Below, piece by piece: positions 45,641 to 57,883 of a stretch of DNA of 64,000 nucleotides. Position 1 is the stretch's first letter. Every line of letters starts with the position of its first letter. A program made the translations under genes and the position numbers. Origin of the DNA: Lentinula raphanica (lineage: Eukaryota; Basidiomycota; Agaricomycetes; Agaricales; Omphalotaceae); contig JANVFP010000019.1 in the NCBI GenBank assembly GCA_027919835.1, forward strand, positions 434,001 to 498,000, written 5' to 3'. Under the pieces are notes generated by a model that was not told where the DNA came from, searched no databases, and saw nothing but the letters and a program-made list of their open reading frames with translations.

Positions 45641-48600
45641 ATGGCTATCACACATTTCCAGCTCTTAGGAGCCGCGGCAGTGTTCGGGATTCTGTTGTGG
45701 CAGCTAATGCACAGAAAACTCAATTCCTCATTGGCCAATGTCGCTGGTCCTGACTCTACCTCCTGGGTTACAGGTATAAATTAACAAACAAGATCAATCG
45801 CACATTGACAGTTCTAACATGGATTCGCAGGAAATTTCAAACAGTTTTTCAATCCTCGTGCTTGGGGTTTTCACGAATTTCTTGGAAAGAAGTGTAAGCA
45901 CTTTGATTGCAACACCCGCATCATCGCTCTATAACACCTGCTAGATGGGAGTACGGCACGCTTACATGGCCCGTTCGGGGTACGAGCCTCGAGGCATCTT
46001 ATATTCAATGACCAGAAGCCCACTCTTGTTCGAAATGATATCTAGACAACTTCACTTTACATTGTCGATGCCAAAGCAATGCATACCGTCTTAGTCAAGG
46101 TACATTCAACATTCTTCGCCGACTTCAGTTTGATTGAGAATTATTCACTATCTAGGATCAGGATGTATTCGAAGAGAGTGATGGCTTCATAGCGTTCGAA
46201 ATCGTTGACAACGGAATATTCACTCAATCTACTTACACACGTTTCATAGAAGCAACCTCTTGATCTTCGGAGTCGGCCTGTTTGGAACCTTGGGTTTGTC
46301 CAGTGCTCTCTTCGCATGAGCCTTTGATGATAGCTTACTATCTAAAGGACACCAACACCGCAAACAGCGTAAAATGCTAAACCCCGTATTCTCTGCAGCT
46401 CATATGCGAGACATGAGTGCGTGTGAGCGTCGTTAGTTATTCGATTTGTTTCGACAACTTCTTGTGTAGTCCCAACGTTCTTTCATATCAGCCATCAGGT
46501 AAGTCGACATGCGCTTCAACACGTCATCCGTCAAGACTCAAATGACCTTGCATGTAGCTGGAGAGTGCACTGAAAACCAAGTTACAAAAGGGCCCCGCAA
46601 CTCAAGAGGTATCCCGTCTATAAAAATGGGTAGTGCACTTGTGGGACTAACCAGTACACGGTCTAGGTCGATATCCTCTCCTGGATGGGTCGTACTGCTT
46701 TGGAGATGATTGGCCAGGCAGGCTTAGGGTATTCATTTGATCCCCTCACCGATGAAGAGACCGCACATCCGTACAGCAGAGTGATCAAGGAATTAATGTA
46801 GGTGAACTCTCATCGTTTCACACCATCTCAGACGTAGCTCATGTAGGTTATCAGTCCAGTCATGATGCGCTTGCAATTCTGGCGCATGATTGTGCTTCCA
46901 TATGTTTCTCGGATTGGCACCGCAGGGTTCCGCCGTTTTGTTATTGACATTCTACCTTGGAAGAATGTTCACCACCTCCGCGACATGGTTGACTACATGA
47001 ACCTCATAGCAGAAGACATATATCGAAACAAACAACGGGCATTCGAGATGGGCGACGACGCCGTTGCTCAGCAAATTGGAAGAGGGAAAGATCTGATCAG
47101 TATTCTCAGTAAGCTTTTAGGGTTGATCGCTTTCAAATTGCCATTCAAATGTTTTCGTTCAGTGAAGGAGAACATGAAAGCTTCCGACGAAGATCGCCTA
47201 CAAGACATTGAAGTTCTAGGCCAGGTGATTATCATAGGCGTCTCAATACTACTATAGATTTACGCTGATTCCTCCTCTGCAGATGAAGTGAGAAATCATC
47301 TCGAAGATGTAGTCTGCCACGTAACTGAATGAAAACCGTTACAGCACATTTATCTTTGCTGCGATGGACACAACTTCAGTAAGTAAAACCTTTATCGATT
47401 CCAGTTGAACAATGACCGACATGACTGTAGAGTGCAATGGCACGCCTTCTTCACCTTCTCTCCCAACACACTGAGGTACAGAACAAACTCAGGCAAGAGC
47501 TCATCGAAGCCAAATCACAGAATGGCGGGCAAGACTTAACTTATAGAAAACTCACTGAACTACCCTACCTGGATGCCGTCTGCCGCGAGACGCTCCGTTT
47601 GTGAGTTTTCGTGAACATAAAGCTACTTGACTATTGTCGGACTCACTCTCGTTTTCTTTTCGAAGACGGTAGGTAGAATTTTGCGTTCCGCCGGTGCGTT
47701 CCGAGTTCATATTTGCGTTCAACGCATTTGAGTGCGTTCACAGTCTATATATTTTACATATAATAACAGTATTTATACCAGATAATATCCTTTATTAAGT
47801 ACCTCAAGGTCTATATATAGGTGGATGAATATAAATGACATGAAAATTGATACAAAATATCATTAAAATATGCTCCCATCGGGACATAATTAACTGCATC
47901 GGAACGCAAATATTGCAGTGCAATGCGTTCGGATGCGTTCCAATACGTTCACATGCGTTCACATGCATTCACATGAGTTCATAATTGTATTCAGATATAT
48001 TCAAAGTGAGTTCAAGTGCGTTCAAGTGCGTTCAGGTGAGTTCAAGTGAGTTCAAGTGAGTTCAAGTGAGTTCAAGTGAGTTCAAGTGAGTTCAAGTGAG
48101 TTCAAGCCATTTTCAAGTCTGTTTGAGGTGAAACAAAGTCTGTTTGAGGTGAAACATATGTTTGAGTGTAACTCATAATTGAAACAATGTTTTGAAAAAA
48201 GTTGTAACTTGTTTCATTACTGCTCTCAAATATTAATATAAATGAAGCTTGAAGATACAGTCCAAGTATATATTCCTGCTCAAATTTTCAAGGTCAATTT
48301 TTTAAATTTATCCCCAGTCATATATACTGTTATTGATTCTTGCTATGCTGAATTTTTAGATTATATCAATGTCAGTACCATGGGCTGGTGTTCATGTCCG
48401 AATCATCAGGGGGGAGTACAAGTCATACCAAGGCTATGTATATGATGTGAGACCTGATGACAAGAGTATCAGTGGTCTCAAAATGGTACTTGAACTTGGT
48501 ACTCATATCTATCCCACCGGTGCCGCTGCTCGGATTACTGTTGATTATGATGATGTCCGAGAATTTCAGTATGTGATTCCCCATTCAAGTTCATCTGAAC

Positions 48601-51600
48601 TCTCTAAGATTTATTGTCTTTTAGACATTGGAGGCCATTGGAGGAGATTTGTTCACTTGAAAGCCAGCACATACAACATCTTGCATATTCTTTCAAGCCC
48701 AACTATTCTCCTGCACAAATTCACATTCCCTATGTACCCCAACCTGAACAAGAAGATATTGTCCGCTACCATACCCCAATTCCTGATCCAAGTATTGGTA
48801 TTGATGAGTTTTGGGGCATTCAGGTATTGTTCACTTCAACAATCATCAGAAAATTTGATCAACAACTATACTTTTCTAGAACTCATCAGATGATGAGATG
48901 AAGCCTCAAGATGCTCACTGGATTCTTCATCCTTCCTTCAACAATCACTGCCTCCATGTCACTATTGACCACCCTCAATATGGAACTACTGGAAAATGGA
49001 TAGATATCAGAAATGATATTTTATCATTTCAGAAACAGGGTCATCAAAATTTCGAAATTCTAGATAAAGAACATATCCAAAAACCCAAAATATCCCCACG
49101 CCATACTAGCAAGTCTATTTTGGCAATTATTGATGGTGAACATCATGGTCGGTTTGTGCGGTGCATTGGCAAGGGCAAGAGAGAGGGTGACCTTTTAGTT
49201 GCATTTTCAGAGAATGCTGGAGAGTTATCAGAAGTTTTGAATCCTACTGTGTTTTCTGTTGCTTCTACACAGGTAGTGGAGGTTCGGACCAAAAACAATC
49301 GACTAGGGTCACGTTTAATTGTAGATCTTCGTAAAAAGATTAAAGAAAAGTAAATCTAGATTTATATTTCTTGCTCAACTCATTTGGCTCATATAAGAGA
49401 TAGTAACACCAAATGAAATCATAACTTAGATTGCCATTTTATCAAAAACAAGTTACTGCTTTTTGCGCAAATTTAGCACAGCCACAACCAAAGCTGAAAT
49501 TTCAGCTGTGACTGTGATCTGTAGCAGATGACATCATTGCTGAGGAAAAAAATGTTATGACATCATCTGCAATCACAATGTAAAGCTATTCATAAATATA
49601 TCTGTAATCTAACTAAGTTATGTATCTGTAACATAGAGAACAATTGGTGCATATTAGAGTCCCAACAGTTATTCAAATAGATCAAAAGAACATGTAATGA
49701 AATAGTATATTTTGTATCTAAATGTGACGAGACTTTTTGTTCTTGCCTTTTTCATCCTTCAGCACTTGTTTTCGCTTTTTAGGACTAGGTCTGGAACTCT
49801 GGAGCAACCCTTTCTTATGATTTACTATTTTCTTTTGCTCCCTATCTTCTTCAGCATGATCATAATCAGGCCCAGGCTAGTAGCAAATCTGCATCAGCAT
49901 TGTAAATTTCTTAAAATATTAGAGGATTGCTATACCTCTGTTTCACTGTCATTGTTGCTTTCTCTTTTTGCGCCTCTAGTCACATTTGGCCCACACACAT
50001 ATGGATTCCAAAGTTTCTCGTGTGGTCCTGAATTGAGCCCCCATTGCTCATTACCTGCTATGCCTGCCCTCTTCGATTGATCAAACATAATCTGATCCAA
50101 TAAGCTTATAGCTTCGAAGTTCACATCAGCACTTTCTGACTTCACCTGCCCATCTATTGTCAGCCCAGTCCAACTCATCAGACGCTCCCAGGCCTGACTA
50201 AGCACAAAAGGATCCTGCTCTTCAAAATCTCCAGAAAACTTTTGCAGTAACTCGGTGTGATGACGATGGGCAACAACAAGAGTGCGAGCATGAGCTACTG
50301 AATAATGAAGCATCCCCAGTTGCTCCAATTCATTGGCACGAGGAATTTTGTGAGAGCCAGTTGTGAATAGCTGCAAGATCTGTATCAAGGAGTCCACCTC
50401 TATTTGCAGATGCCTCTACTTTTGGTGTAAAATCTCCAGAGTCCCAAGACAAACAAGGTATTTGTTTTGTAGTAAACTGTGCATGTGATATTGCAAGTTC
50501 ACAAAGAAGGTGTCGGTGGGGATTGAGAATGTCAGAAATTTCTTTTGGACATTTGATAGCATTGGGATCAAGAAGCATATTATCCTTTTGCTGTTCTTTG
50601 TTGAACTGTTCTTCCAGAGGACGGATGTATATTCCAAGCTGAATAATTGATACATGAGAGTGAATCTCATGTGAAAGGCAAAATACATACCCGTATTTTA
50701 CGACGACCATCCTGATCCTTCCAGAGACCATCAACTAGCCTTTTGCCAGGAAGATCTCTGAGAATTTGATTGGCCCAGCTATTCTTAATACCTCGCCACA
50801 TTTCTACTGTTGCATTTTGAGATTTAGCATCCCAGAAGATGAGGCGGCCTGGATAATAGTAGCCATTTTGATGCTGAACAAGTAACCCTTTTCCTGGACT
50901 TTAAATTTAAAAAATAAAAACAAATTTAAGAGATGAATATTTTAACTTTGTCATCACTTACAATAAACGGTTTTGAATATATTCAATTTTCTGTTGTCGC
51001 AGCTGTGGTAGTGTCCTCCGGAATTCCACAAAGTTCTTGTATTCCAACAGTCCTTCACAACGGTGACAGAAAAAATCACGGGGAAGAGGCTTGGCCGTTA
51101 GACGCATAGTGAGACAAGCTATGTGTGTATAGCTGTTACATCCACTGCAATGGATTGTATCTTGTACTACAGCTTCACGATGACCATCTGCTTCTACTCC
51201 ACATCGGCAGCATATGGACAGAGGTGAGGGAGGAGGAGGAGAGCTTGAAATCTCAGCAGAAGGAAGATGTGGACCTAGGAAATTATTGAGATGAGGCTCA
51301 CTGTTGGTTGGAATTGGTGAAAGTGGTGAGGAAGACAGAGGTGTAGTTATTCTGTCAACCTGCATAGGGGAGCTAGTACGTGCCAATGGTATATCTTCTT
51401 CTTGTATATGAATAATTTCGTATGGAGGTTGAGTTGGTGGTTTCATAATGGTATCGGGTATACCAGGCTTTGACAAGTGGTATTCCACAGTGGAGTTGCT
51501 GCAGTGATGATGAGTATCAATAGCTGAAGTCTTGACCCAATGAGGAGAGCGCAAGATAGGACCTGGAGAGGTATCTAACTGTAATTGGAGGGTTTGCATT

Positions 51601-54600
51601 GCATTTGCAATTTGTCGATTTTTGAATAGTTGTTGAGCTTTGAGACCACCTTTCAGCTTGTAGACAACACTATGTGTATGAAAGCCAGGAGGACATGATG
51701 GAGATGTACCAGCAATGAGTTCATCAACGTTTCCCTCTAGCCTCTGTGAATATCCCTGATATTTCATCCCATCATATGTAAAGACGGACTTTGTTCGTGA
51801 GGAAGTGGGAACTGCAATATTGGCCATATAGTGATTATGACCATAGAAGACACGTCCAACCAGCTCAAAGACCAAGCCCTTACGAGCTTCTATCTCCGAG
51901 CCTAGACGCAGCTTGAGGGGAAAATCCCAAAGCTTTCCATCTGAGACATCTGGCTGAATGACAAGGATGACTGGAATGTCGAGAATGACTTCATTCCGTG
52001 TGGAAGTACCAGCACAGATTTTCTGGATAGTTGAATCTTTGCTGTACTCCTTTCGCCAACAACCAGACTCAGTTGAACCACCTCGAAGCTTGGCACGGAA
52101 GTTTGATATTGATGAAAACCAACTCTGGATGCTACCCTGATACTCATCCCATTGATGAGGTACTGGAGCCCAGCCAACTGGCCTTTTCTGTATCTTCAAG
52201 CGACAATGCTCCATGCCAGATGGTGCATGAGTACATTTCCACAACTCCAAAGTAGTGGTACCAAAGTAGGAAATGCACTTGGTATTGCAAGGTAGGCCAG
52301 ATATACCAGTGATGAGGGACAAGAACCAGCCCTGAGTCAATGACATTCAGAATCAATATTGATTCATTTTTGCAATATTAATAATATGATTGAATACTCA
52401 CAAAAGCTGTCTGAAAATTGTCTATCTGACCCTGTACTGCCTTGATAGTGTATAGTGTTTTTCGGAGCTGATCACGTATATTTGAGATTTCAGTTGCCTC
52501 TCCATGAGAAGATCCCAGATACTTCTTCAAACCTTGATCAAGACGGAACTTGAATGCAAGATATAAGTAGTAAACTGGTGCTGGGCAGGGTTTACTCTTT
52601 TCTTCCAATACCAAAGACTCGAATTCATCAAATGCATTGTAGAAAGCCATTGCACAGAACAGCACCTCCATTGATGAATCTAACCAGCAAGAATTTTGAT
52701 TCCACTTGGGCGATGGAAGCTCCATAAGAGTAGACAAGTGAGCAGGCCAATATTCTGTTCGAGCAGAAACTGCATTAAGTTTTGATGGTGACATAAGCTG
52801 AACTTGGGATTGAGCATTATGCAACTCTGTAGGCGTTTTTGATTCAGGATGTTTTGGAGGTGATGGAAGGTCATCTTCAGAGCCATCTTTAGAATTATCC
52901 TCAGAGGCATCTTCAGAGTCAGATAAGATTACCATGCGTGAGCGGGGATTTCGCACAGAATGGAGAGGTTTGTTGGCTGGAGTATTCGAGTCACTATCAG
53001 ATGTGGATGTAGAGTCTAATCTGGCAGAATGAGGAGGTTTGTTGGCTGGAGCATCCGAGTCACTATCAGATGAGGAGGTAGAGTCTAATCTGGCACTAGT
53101 AGAGGGTTTTGTTGAACGCTGAAGCTTGGGTGATGGATAGGAAGGTTTGAATGGTGGATTTCCTTCATTTCGACCACGCCGGCGTTTTTTTGCTGCTCCA
53201 CGAGGATGTTTACGGCTAGGATGGGTAGTTCCATAGCGCTGATACAGCTGTTTTCTGATATGAAGTCCTGATTGGCCATAATGAGATTTGACATGCACTT
53301 TTTATACAGAATTGTTAGCTCAAACTCCTAAATGCATTGTCAATGTATGACATACATGATGCATTTTGGAACTCAATCCGAAAAACCTTTTCAACTGCTA
53401 ATAGCCCATCCAATCCCTGGAACAATGGATTGCCTGTTCCAGCAACACGGTAGATAGTAGCATGCATAGCTTCACCACCATTAGTAGTATCTGGAAGAGA
53501 GGCGGCCAGCTCAGGAGACATAGTCTGCATACAAGGAAAGAGCATCCCAGCATGCTCTAATGCCAGCCACCAGTTGAGCCACCTAGATGCTTGAGGCCAT
53601 TGCTTGCGGATAGAAGATACTGCTGCCTGGAATTCCGAGTTGTCCTCAATCTGAGGAAGAGATTTACAGAGCCGGTGAAATTCACGACCTGTATTCCGTG
53701 GAACTATTTCCTGATTCCGAGCAATCCGGATAACTGCTTTTAGGAAGTGATAGTGACAACCCTTCAGCAATGCTGCAGCAGCAAGGTGCAACTCTTCTTT
53801 GGAGCGTTCATCATCTGGCTGAGATAAAAAGTGCATTACAAATGCATTTGTGAAGCCAATCCGTTGAGGGTCACTGAAATCTACAACCTATCATACTCAT
53901 TAAAAACATTATCAATCTCAGACAAATAATTATCACGTACTCCAGCAAATAGTTCATCAGTAATAGCAATATTCTTCTGTGCCGCTATTGCAACAATGCC
54001 CTCAATGAGAATTAGGAAATGATATTCGTAATGAGCAGTGGTGGCACCATTTGCATAAGTGAAAAGGATGGGAACCCATTTTTGAAGGGTAGGAGAGTAG
54101 GCTGATGAGACAATGAGACGTCCATTTGGATCTTCCCAATATTTGTGAGCAGCATCGGAAAGCAGGCCACCGAGTGGATCAGAGCTCGTGGATATGTCAG
54201 GTATAGCCTGCTGCTTCATCCACTCAGTTTGGAGTGAGATGCAAACAATATCCGAACTGGTGAAATCCTTGCATGTCACAGATGCATGTTTTTGCTTCCA
54301 GTTTTGTAGATTCTGAAGATTTCCAAATGCACTAGTAGGTCCATTTCCATTCTTCTTCTTTGCCTCACGAAGACGGTAGCTGGTGTAAGCCTTTTGTGTG
54401 AATTTTTGTCCAAGATCAGCAGCACTAGGTCCAAAACCCTGAGGTGCAGGTGCACCTGCCATGAGTTGGGTAGTGGTTGCATTTGGTCGGGCTTCATATA
54501 TTTTCTGGAACTTTTTGTCTTCAGCTGCAGAAGTGCGAACAACGTGAGGAAGCCGGCTATGGATATGTGGAGTACCGTTGATGTATCTATACTGAGTAGT

Positions 54601-56673
54601 TGTGATATCTCCAGAAATTTGTCCCCAAGCGATGAGAAATGACCGGGAAGAGCAGATATCATGCTGGAGGGCACTACCACAGCCTGGGCATGGTGAGGCA
54701 AGCTGTTTATCGAGTCCAGTCTTTTCAACCTGTGGGTGACCAATATAATTGCAGTTACTGCAAGAAATCACCCCTAGGCATTTTTTATTGGTGACTTTTC
54801 CATTGGCAACAGTTGTCGAAAGTATGGAGCTATTTGATTTGCGAGTAGTGTTGGTTTTGGTTGCCCACTGGACTGCTAGTCGCTTTGTCATCATGAACTC
54901 GGAATGAGTAAGATCTAGACGGAAACGACCATTTGGCCATGAATCCCATTCACCATTGGGCAGGTGTGAAAGAGCTGTTGCAACAATGCCATTGTCAAAT
55001 TCGCAGCTATATGGTGGCTGTGGGTCCAGAGGAATGAACTTTGTGAGAGGAGCAGGGTTGGACAGATCTAAGGTAGGAAGCTCAGTCCAGTTCTTGCTAG
55101 TCTGAGGTAGCTGAAGGGAAGGGATAGTGATAGTGGAACTTGATGGTAGTTGACCTGGAAGAGAGATAGCAGCAGGGACAGAACTTGGCTGTGCTGCAAC
55201 ACACTGGAAGCCAATCTGTATACCTATGTTTATAAGTATTAAGTATTACAATGTATATCCATGCACATCATATCATGAACTTACCATTCTGATCAAAAAC
55301 TGGCAAAGTCTGAAATCCAGTAGTATTGGACAACAGTGGAGTAGACTGTACAGTCTCTTTTTTGACTAGTTCATCATTAGAACCAGGATATATGGCTTGT
55401 GCAATGAATTTTCGAAGCTTGGTCTAATAAATAGAATGGTCAATAGTTACACATACTTCTAAAAGACAGAGCCTAATGCATTTACTTACAAACCAGCTCA
55501 TTTTGTTGCAAAATGTTATCAGAAAAATGGGGGAAAAGGCGCATCAGAATTGAAACAGGTTGCTTTTATAGAATTCCAAAACCCATCAATTTTTTGAGGT
55601 TGAAAATTTGATCTAGCAATAAGCCCTCACCTTGCAAGGTAGACCAAGATTTTTAAAAAATGTAGTATATACATAGATACAATATTCATACAACTAATAC
55701 ACACCTAACAATAAAAATGCACTTTTATAAATGTGAACGCAAATCTAACAATGCGAACGCATATCTAACAACGCGAACGCATATCTAACAACGCGAACGG
55801 AGCTCGAACGCAAATAAAATACCTCGATTGCGTTCTGCCGGAACGCGGCAACGCACCGGCGGAACGCAAAATTATACAGTCCGTTTCGAAGATACCCCCC
55901 AGTTTCGATTGTCGCCCGAGTGTATGAATCATGAACTTTCTGAATGATTCATGCTTTCTCAGATTTGTTTGATCATAGTGCTCGCAAAGACGCTGTCGTT
56001 CCTCTCCACAAACCGATCGTTGGATTAGACGGTACCGAGATACGTGAAATAGCTGTCCCAAAGGGAACGGTCGTCTTTGTATCCATCTACAATGCGAACA
56101 GGAACCCCGATTTGTGGGGGAAAGGTATCCACATGTTTCCGTATATCATTCTCGAGATATGCCCCTTGCTGATTGTCTTTCAGATGCAAATGAGTGGAAG
56201 CCTGAACGATGGCTTTCAGACCTTCCCGACAAACTGACTGATGCCCGCATACCTGGAGTATATTCCCATCTGTGAGTCCCCGTTCTACGTCTCGGTGGTG
56301 AGCATCAGATTCAAGCTACTATCTTAGGATGACGTTTATCGGAGGTGGACGTTCCTGCATGTACGTACACCTCACCTGGCCTGTTCACATCATAACCCTG
56401 ACACCAACTATCGTTTCGATGACAGTGGTTTCAAGTTTTCCCAACTGGAAATGAGTGAGTCCAATCCCCCATTCAGAACAACCACTTGCAAGGACTCACG
56501 ACAACGAAGAGGTCGTCATATCCACCTTGGTGGAATCATTCAACTTTTCGACTTCGGATAAAGACTCGCAAATCTACTGGCAAATGAACGGCGTAGCCGC
56601 GCCCATCGTTGGCGAAGACATTCGTCCACAACTCCCAATCAACATCAGTCAGGCCACGAAGGGAATGAGTTGA
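45641..56673 (+). CDS. Cytochrome P450, copy 2, with a transposon in an intron
   Basis: This copy parallels copy 1 exon by exon: membrane anchor LLGAAAVFGILLWQL, HRKQRKMLNPVFSAAH, FAAMDTTS, CRETLRF, and after the insertion YPPVSIVAR, EWKPERW and FIGGGRSCxGFKFSQLEM. All reading frames I checked are intact, and the stop is at 56671. The intron after the CRETLR codons runs from 47601 to 55891 (8291 nt) because it contains the MULE at 47667-55883. The same intron in copy 1 is about 55 nt. Whether the long intron is spliced decides if this gene is functional. If the left duplicate of the acceptor (ending at 47665) were used, a stop follows within two codons. Confidence 0.82.
47658..47666. repeat. 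9-bp target-site duplication, left copy
   Basis: TTTCGAAGA here and at 55884-55892 flanks the transposon exactly. Nine bases is typical for Mutator-like elements. The final AG of the intron lies inside the duplicated site. Confidence 0.9.
48003..48110. repeat. 10-bp minisatellite (GAGTTCAAGT)n
   Basis: About ten units of GAGTTCAAGT/GCGTTCAAGT lie head to tail. They grade into the TGCGTTC motifs toward the transposon end, so the array seems to derive from them. Confidence 0.8.
48242..49353 (+). CDS. Transposon-borne KOW-motif protein (301 aa)
   Basis: Exons 48242-48265, 48360-48568, 48625-48823 and 48880-49353 splice cleanly to 301 aa. Near the N-terminus VPWAGVHVRIIRGEYKSYQG reads as a KOW motif like those of Spt5/NusG-type proteins, where it contacts nucleic acid or RNA polymerase. 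A second KOW-like segment is HHGRFVRCIGKGKREGDLLV near residue 235. The C-terminus is basic (VDLRKKIKEK). It converges with the transposase gene, with 364 bp between the two stops. A role in transposon expression or regulation is inference. The 24-nt first exon is the least certain part. Confidence 0.65.
49718..55501 (-). CDS. MULE transposase fused to USP-like peptidase and PHD finger (1753 aa)
   Basis: Ten exons: 55501-55490, 55423-55285, 55223-53941, 53887-53356, 53297-52402, 52331-50962, 50898-50691, 50638-50420, 50379-49936 and 49876-49718; every junction keeps frame. In order: a zinc-binding Cys cluster CLGVISCSNCNYIGH (about residue 200); MULE-like DDE transposase with Asp in LLSDAAHKYW (~405), Asp in VVDFSDPQRIGF (~480), CHYHF (~525) and Glu in TTNGGEAMH (~620); an acidic/Ser linker; a papain-fold USP-like domain with Cys box WNQNSCWLDSSMEVLF (~855) and His box YGHNHYMAN (~1120); a PHD finger CCRCGVEAD...HCSGCNSYTHIAC...FCHRC (~1333-1385); and a basic SPKKRK tail. 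The product should cut and move the transposon; the peptidase and PHD parts suggest ubiquitin and chromatin contacts. The exon 8/9 junction is the least certain. Confidence 0.75.
55735..55883. repeat. Right subterminal GAACGCA motifs and TIR of the MULE
   Basis: GCGAACGCATATCTAACAA units repeat head to tail and lead into GGAACGCGGCAACGCACC and the terminal repeat. They are the inverse of TGCGTTC motifs at the left end and are likely transposase-binding sites. Confidence 0.7.
55884..55892. repeat. 9-bp target-site duplication, right copy
   Basis: TTTCGAAGA, identical to 47658-47666. Its AG (55890-55891) serves as the splice acceptor before the P450 exon that starts at 55892. Confidence 0.9.
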
Positions 56674-57883
56674 CACAGTACTCAATCGGCTCTCGTACAG
56701 TCCAAATTCTATCATTCGTTTGTTGGGTCCCAAATTCTATGCATTGCATCGTGCAGCTTACCGTGAACGTCAGATGAGCCAGTTCGTGATTCTGTTTCAT
56801 GAATAATCGTGAATACTAAATCAAAGGGTGCGTGCTTTGACCTGGCGAATATGATGCTGTTCGATACACGAGGGGAATTGTGGACCGATATTCGATAGAA
56901 CAAGGACGGTATTTGCAAGAAATCGAAATTCTATGTCAATCTACAACGTGAAAGAGGTACTTGAATCCCGGAAGATCTGATCATGCGGAGATGGGTCACT
57001 ATTGTCCGTCTAGTACATTGACCTTTGTGTGTACGACAGGACTATACCTTCTGCGGTAAGCACGAAGATCCCAAATAGCTACTATCTGATCCTACGGGAA
57101 CCTCTGAACAGTGAGGCGTTCTACTTCATCCGAAGATGAATACTGTGGCATCATGACGACTGATTATCACCGTCCAACAACCAACTTTGACTGGACCTTC
57201 GAAGATCACGGTTGCGACAATTCTGTCTTGCTACGAAAGTTCTACATAATCGTCGACAGTTGTTCATTCTGTCTGCCAACGATTCGACATCTATGAACTA
57301 TGAACTGCTTCTACCACGTATGTACTTAGGTCAAAGAGCGCCTTGTTCCTGGTCTGCCACAACGGTATTAGCTCAGTCTTTTCTAGGAAAAGAGGGTGCA
57401 TTCGAAAGCCCACATTAAATTTATAGAGTGAAGACGGTCGGTCGTGACTCATTCATGTTCTTCGCTTTCATTTTATCAAACGGTAATTGCGGCAAAGAGT
57501 CGGTTCCTGTAATGAGAACCCTAAAAGAGTTGACTATGTCTTCGATTCATCGAGAGCAAACCTAGATGTGTTCTCCACTTGCTAATGTGTAGCTAGAGCA
57601 TCATTCGATTGGTAAGTATCCGAGTCGAATTTGTGCACATTGAGCAAAACCTTCAGAAACAGCGTTATGGGGTATAGTCAACATGAATATAGCTAAAGAT
57701 TCAACCGCTTACGGTACATATCTTCATTTCAACGAATCATCTGCATCCGAAATGATCAGACCCATAATGAGGTAGAAAATCGAAAGACACAAACTTGGTG
57801 TCCTGGATCGGTATCCAAGCTCAAAACCGACAGTATGGCGATCACTGGGCTCGTTCTGGCTGGTTAGAAAATCCATTCGTGAC
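56674..57883. other. Intergenic region, no clear gene
   Basis: Only short open frames occur. A stretch near 57210-57300 (QLFILSANDSTSM) reads like protein but has no supported start, splice partners or length. Confidence 0.35.

Larger units (their letters stand above)
47667..55883. mobile_element. Mutator-like (MULE) DNA transposon, 8217 bp
   Basis: Ends are CGG...AATTTTGCGTTCCGCC and its inverted partner GGCGGAACGCAAAATT...CCG; the inverted repeats match over about 30 bp with small gaps at the tip. The 9-bp TSD TTTCGAAGA flanks it. Subterminal regions carry many TGCGTTC motifs on the left (to about 48040) and GAACGCA on the right (from about 55735). Two genes converge inside: a KOW protein (48242-49353, plus strand) and a long transposase-peptidase-PHD fusion (55501-49718, minus strand). 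Both frames are open, so the element looks intact and possibly recent. Confidence 0.88.

Noticed and set aside
47641..55900. Classification of the 8.2-kb element as a KDZ (Kyakuja/Dileera/Zisupton) transposon
   Set aside because: The 9-bp TSD, D-D-(C/H)-E arrangement and DFSDPQR motif fit MULE better. A profile search could still overturn this.
57210..57420. Possible gene fragment (QLFILSANDSTSM)
   Set aside because: There are no start, splice partners or second motif to support a family. Too short to call.
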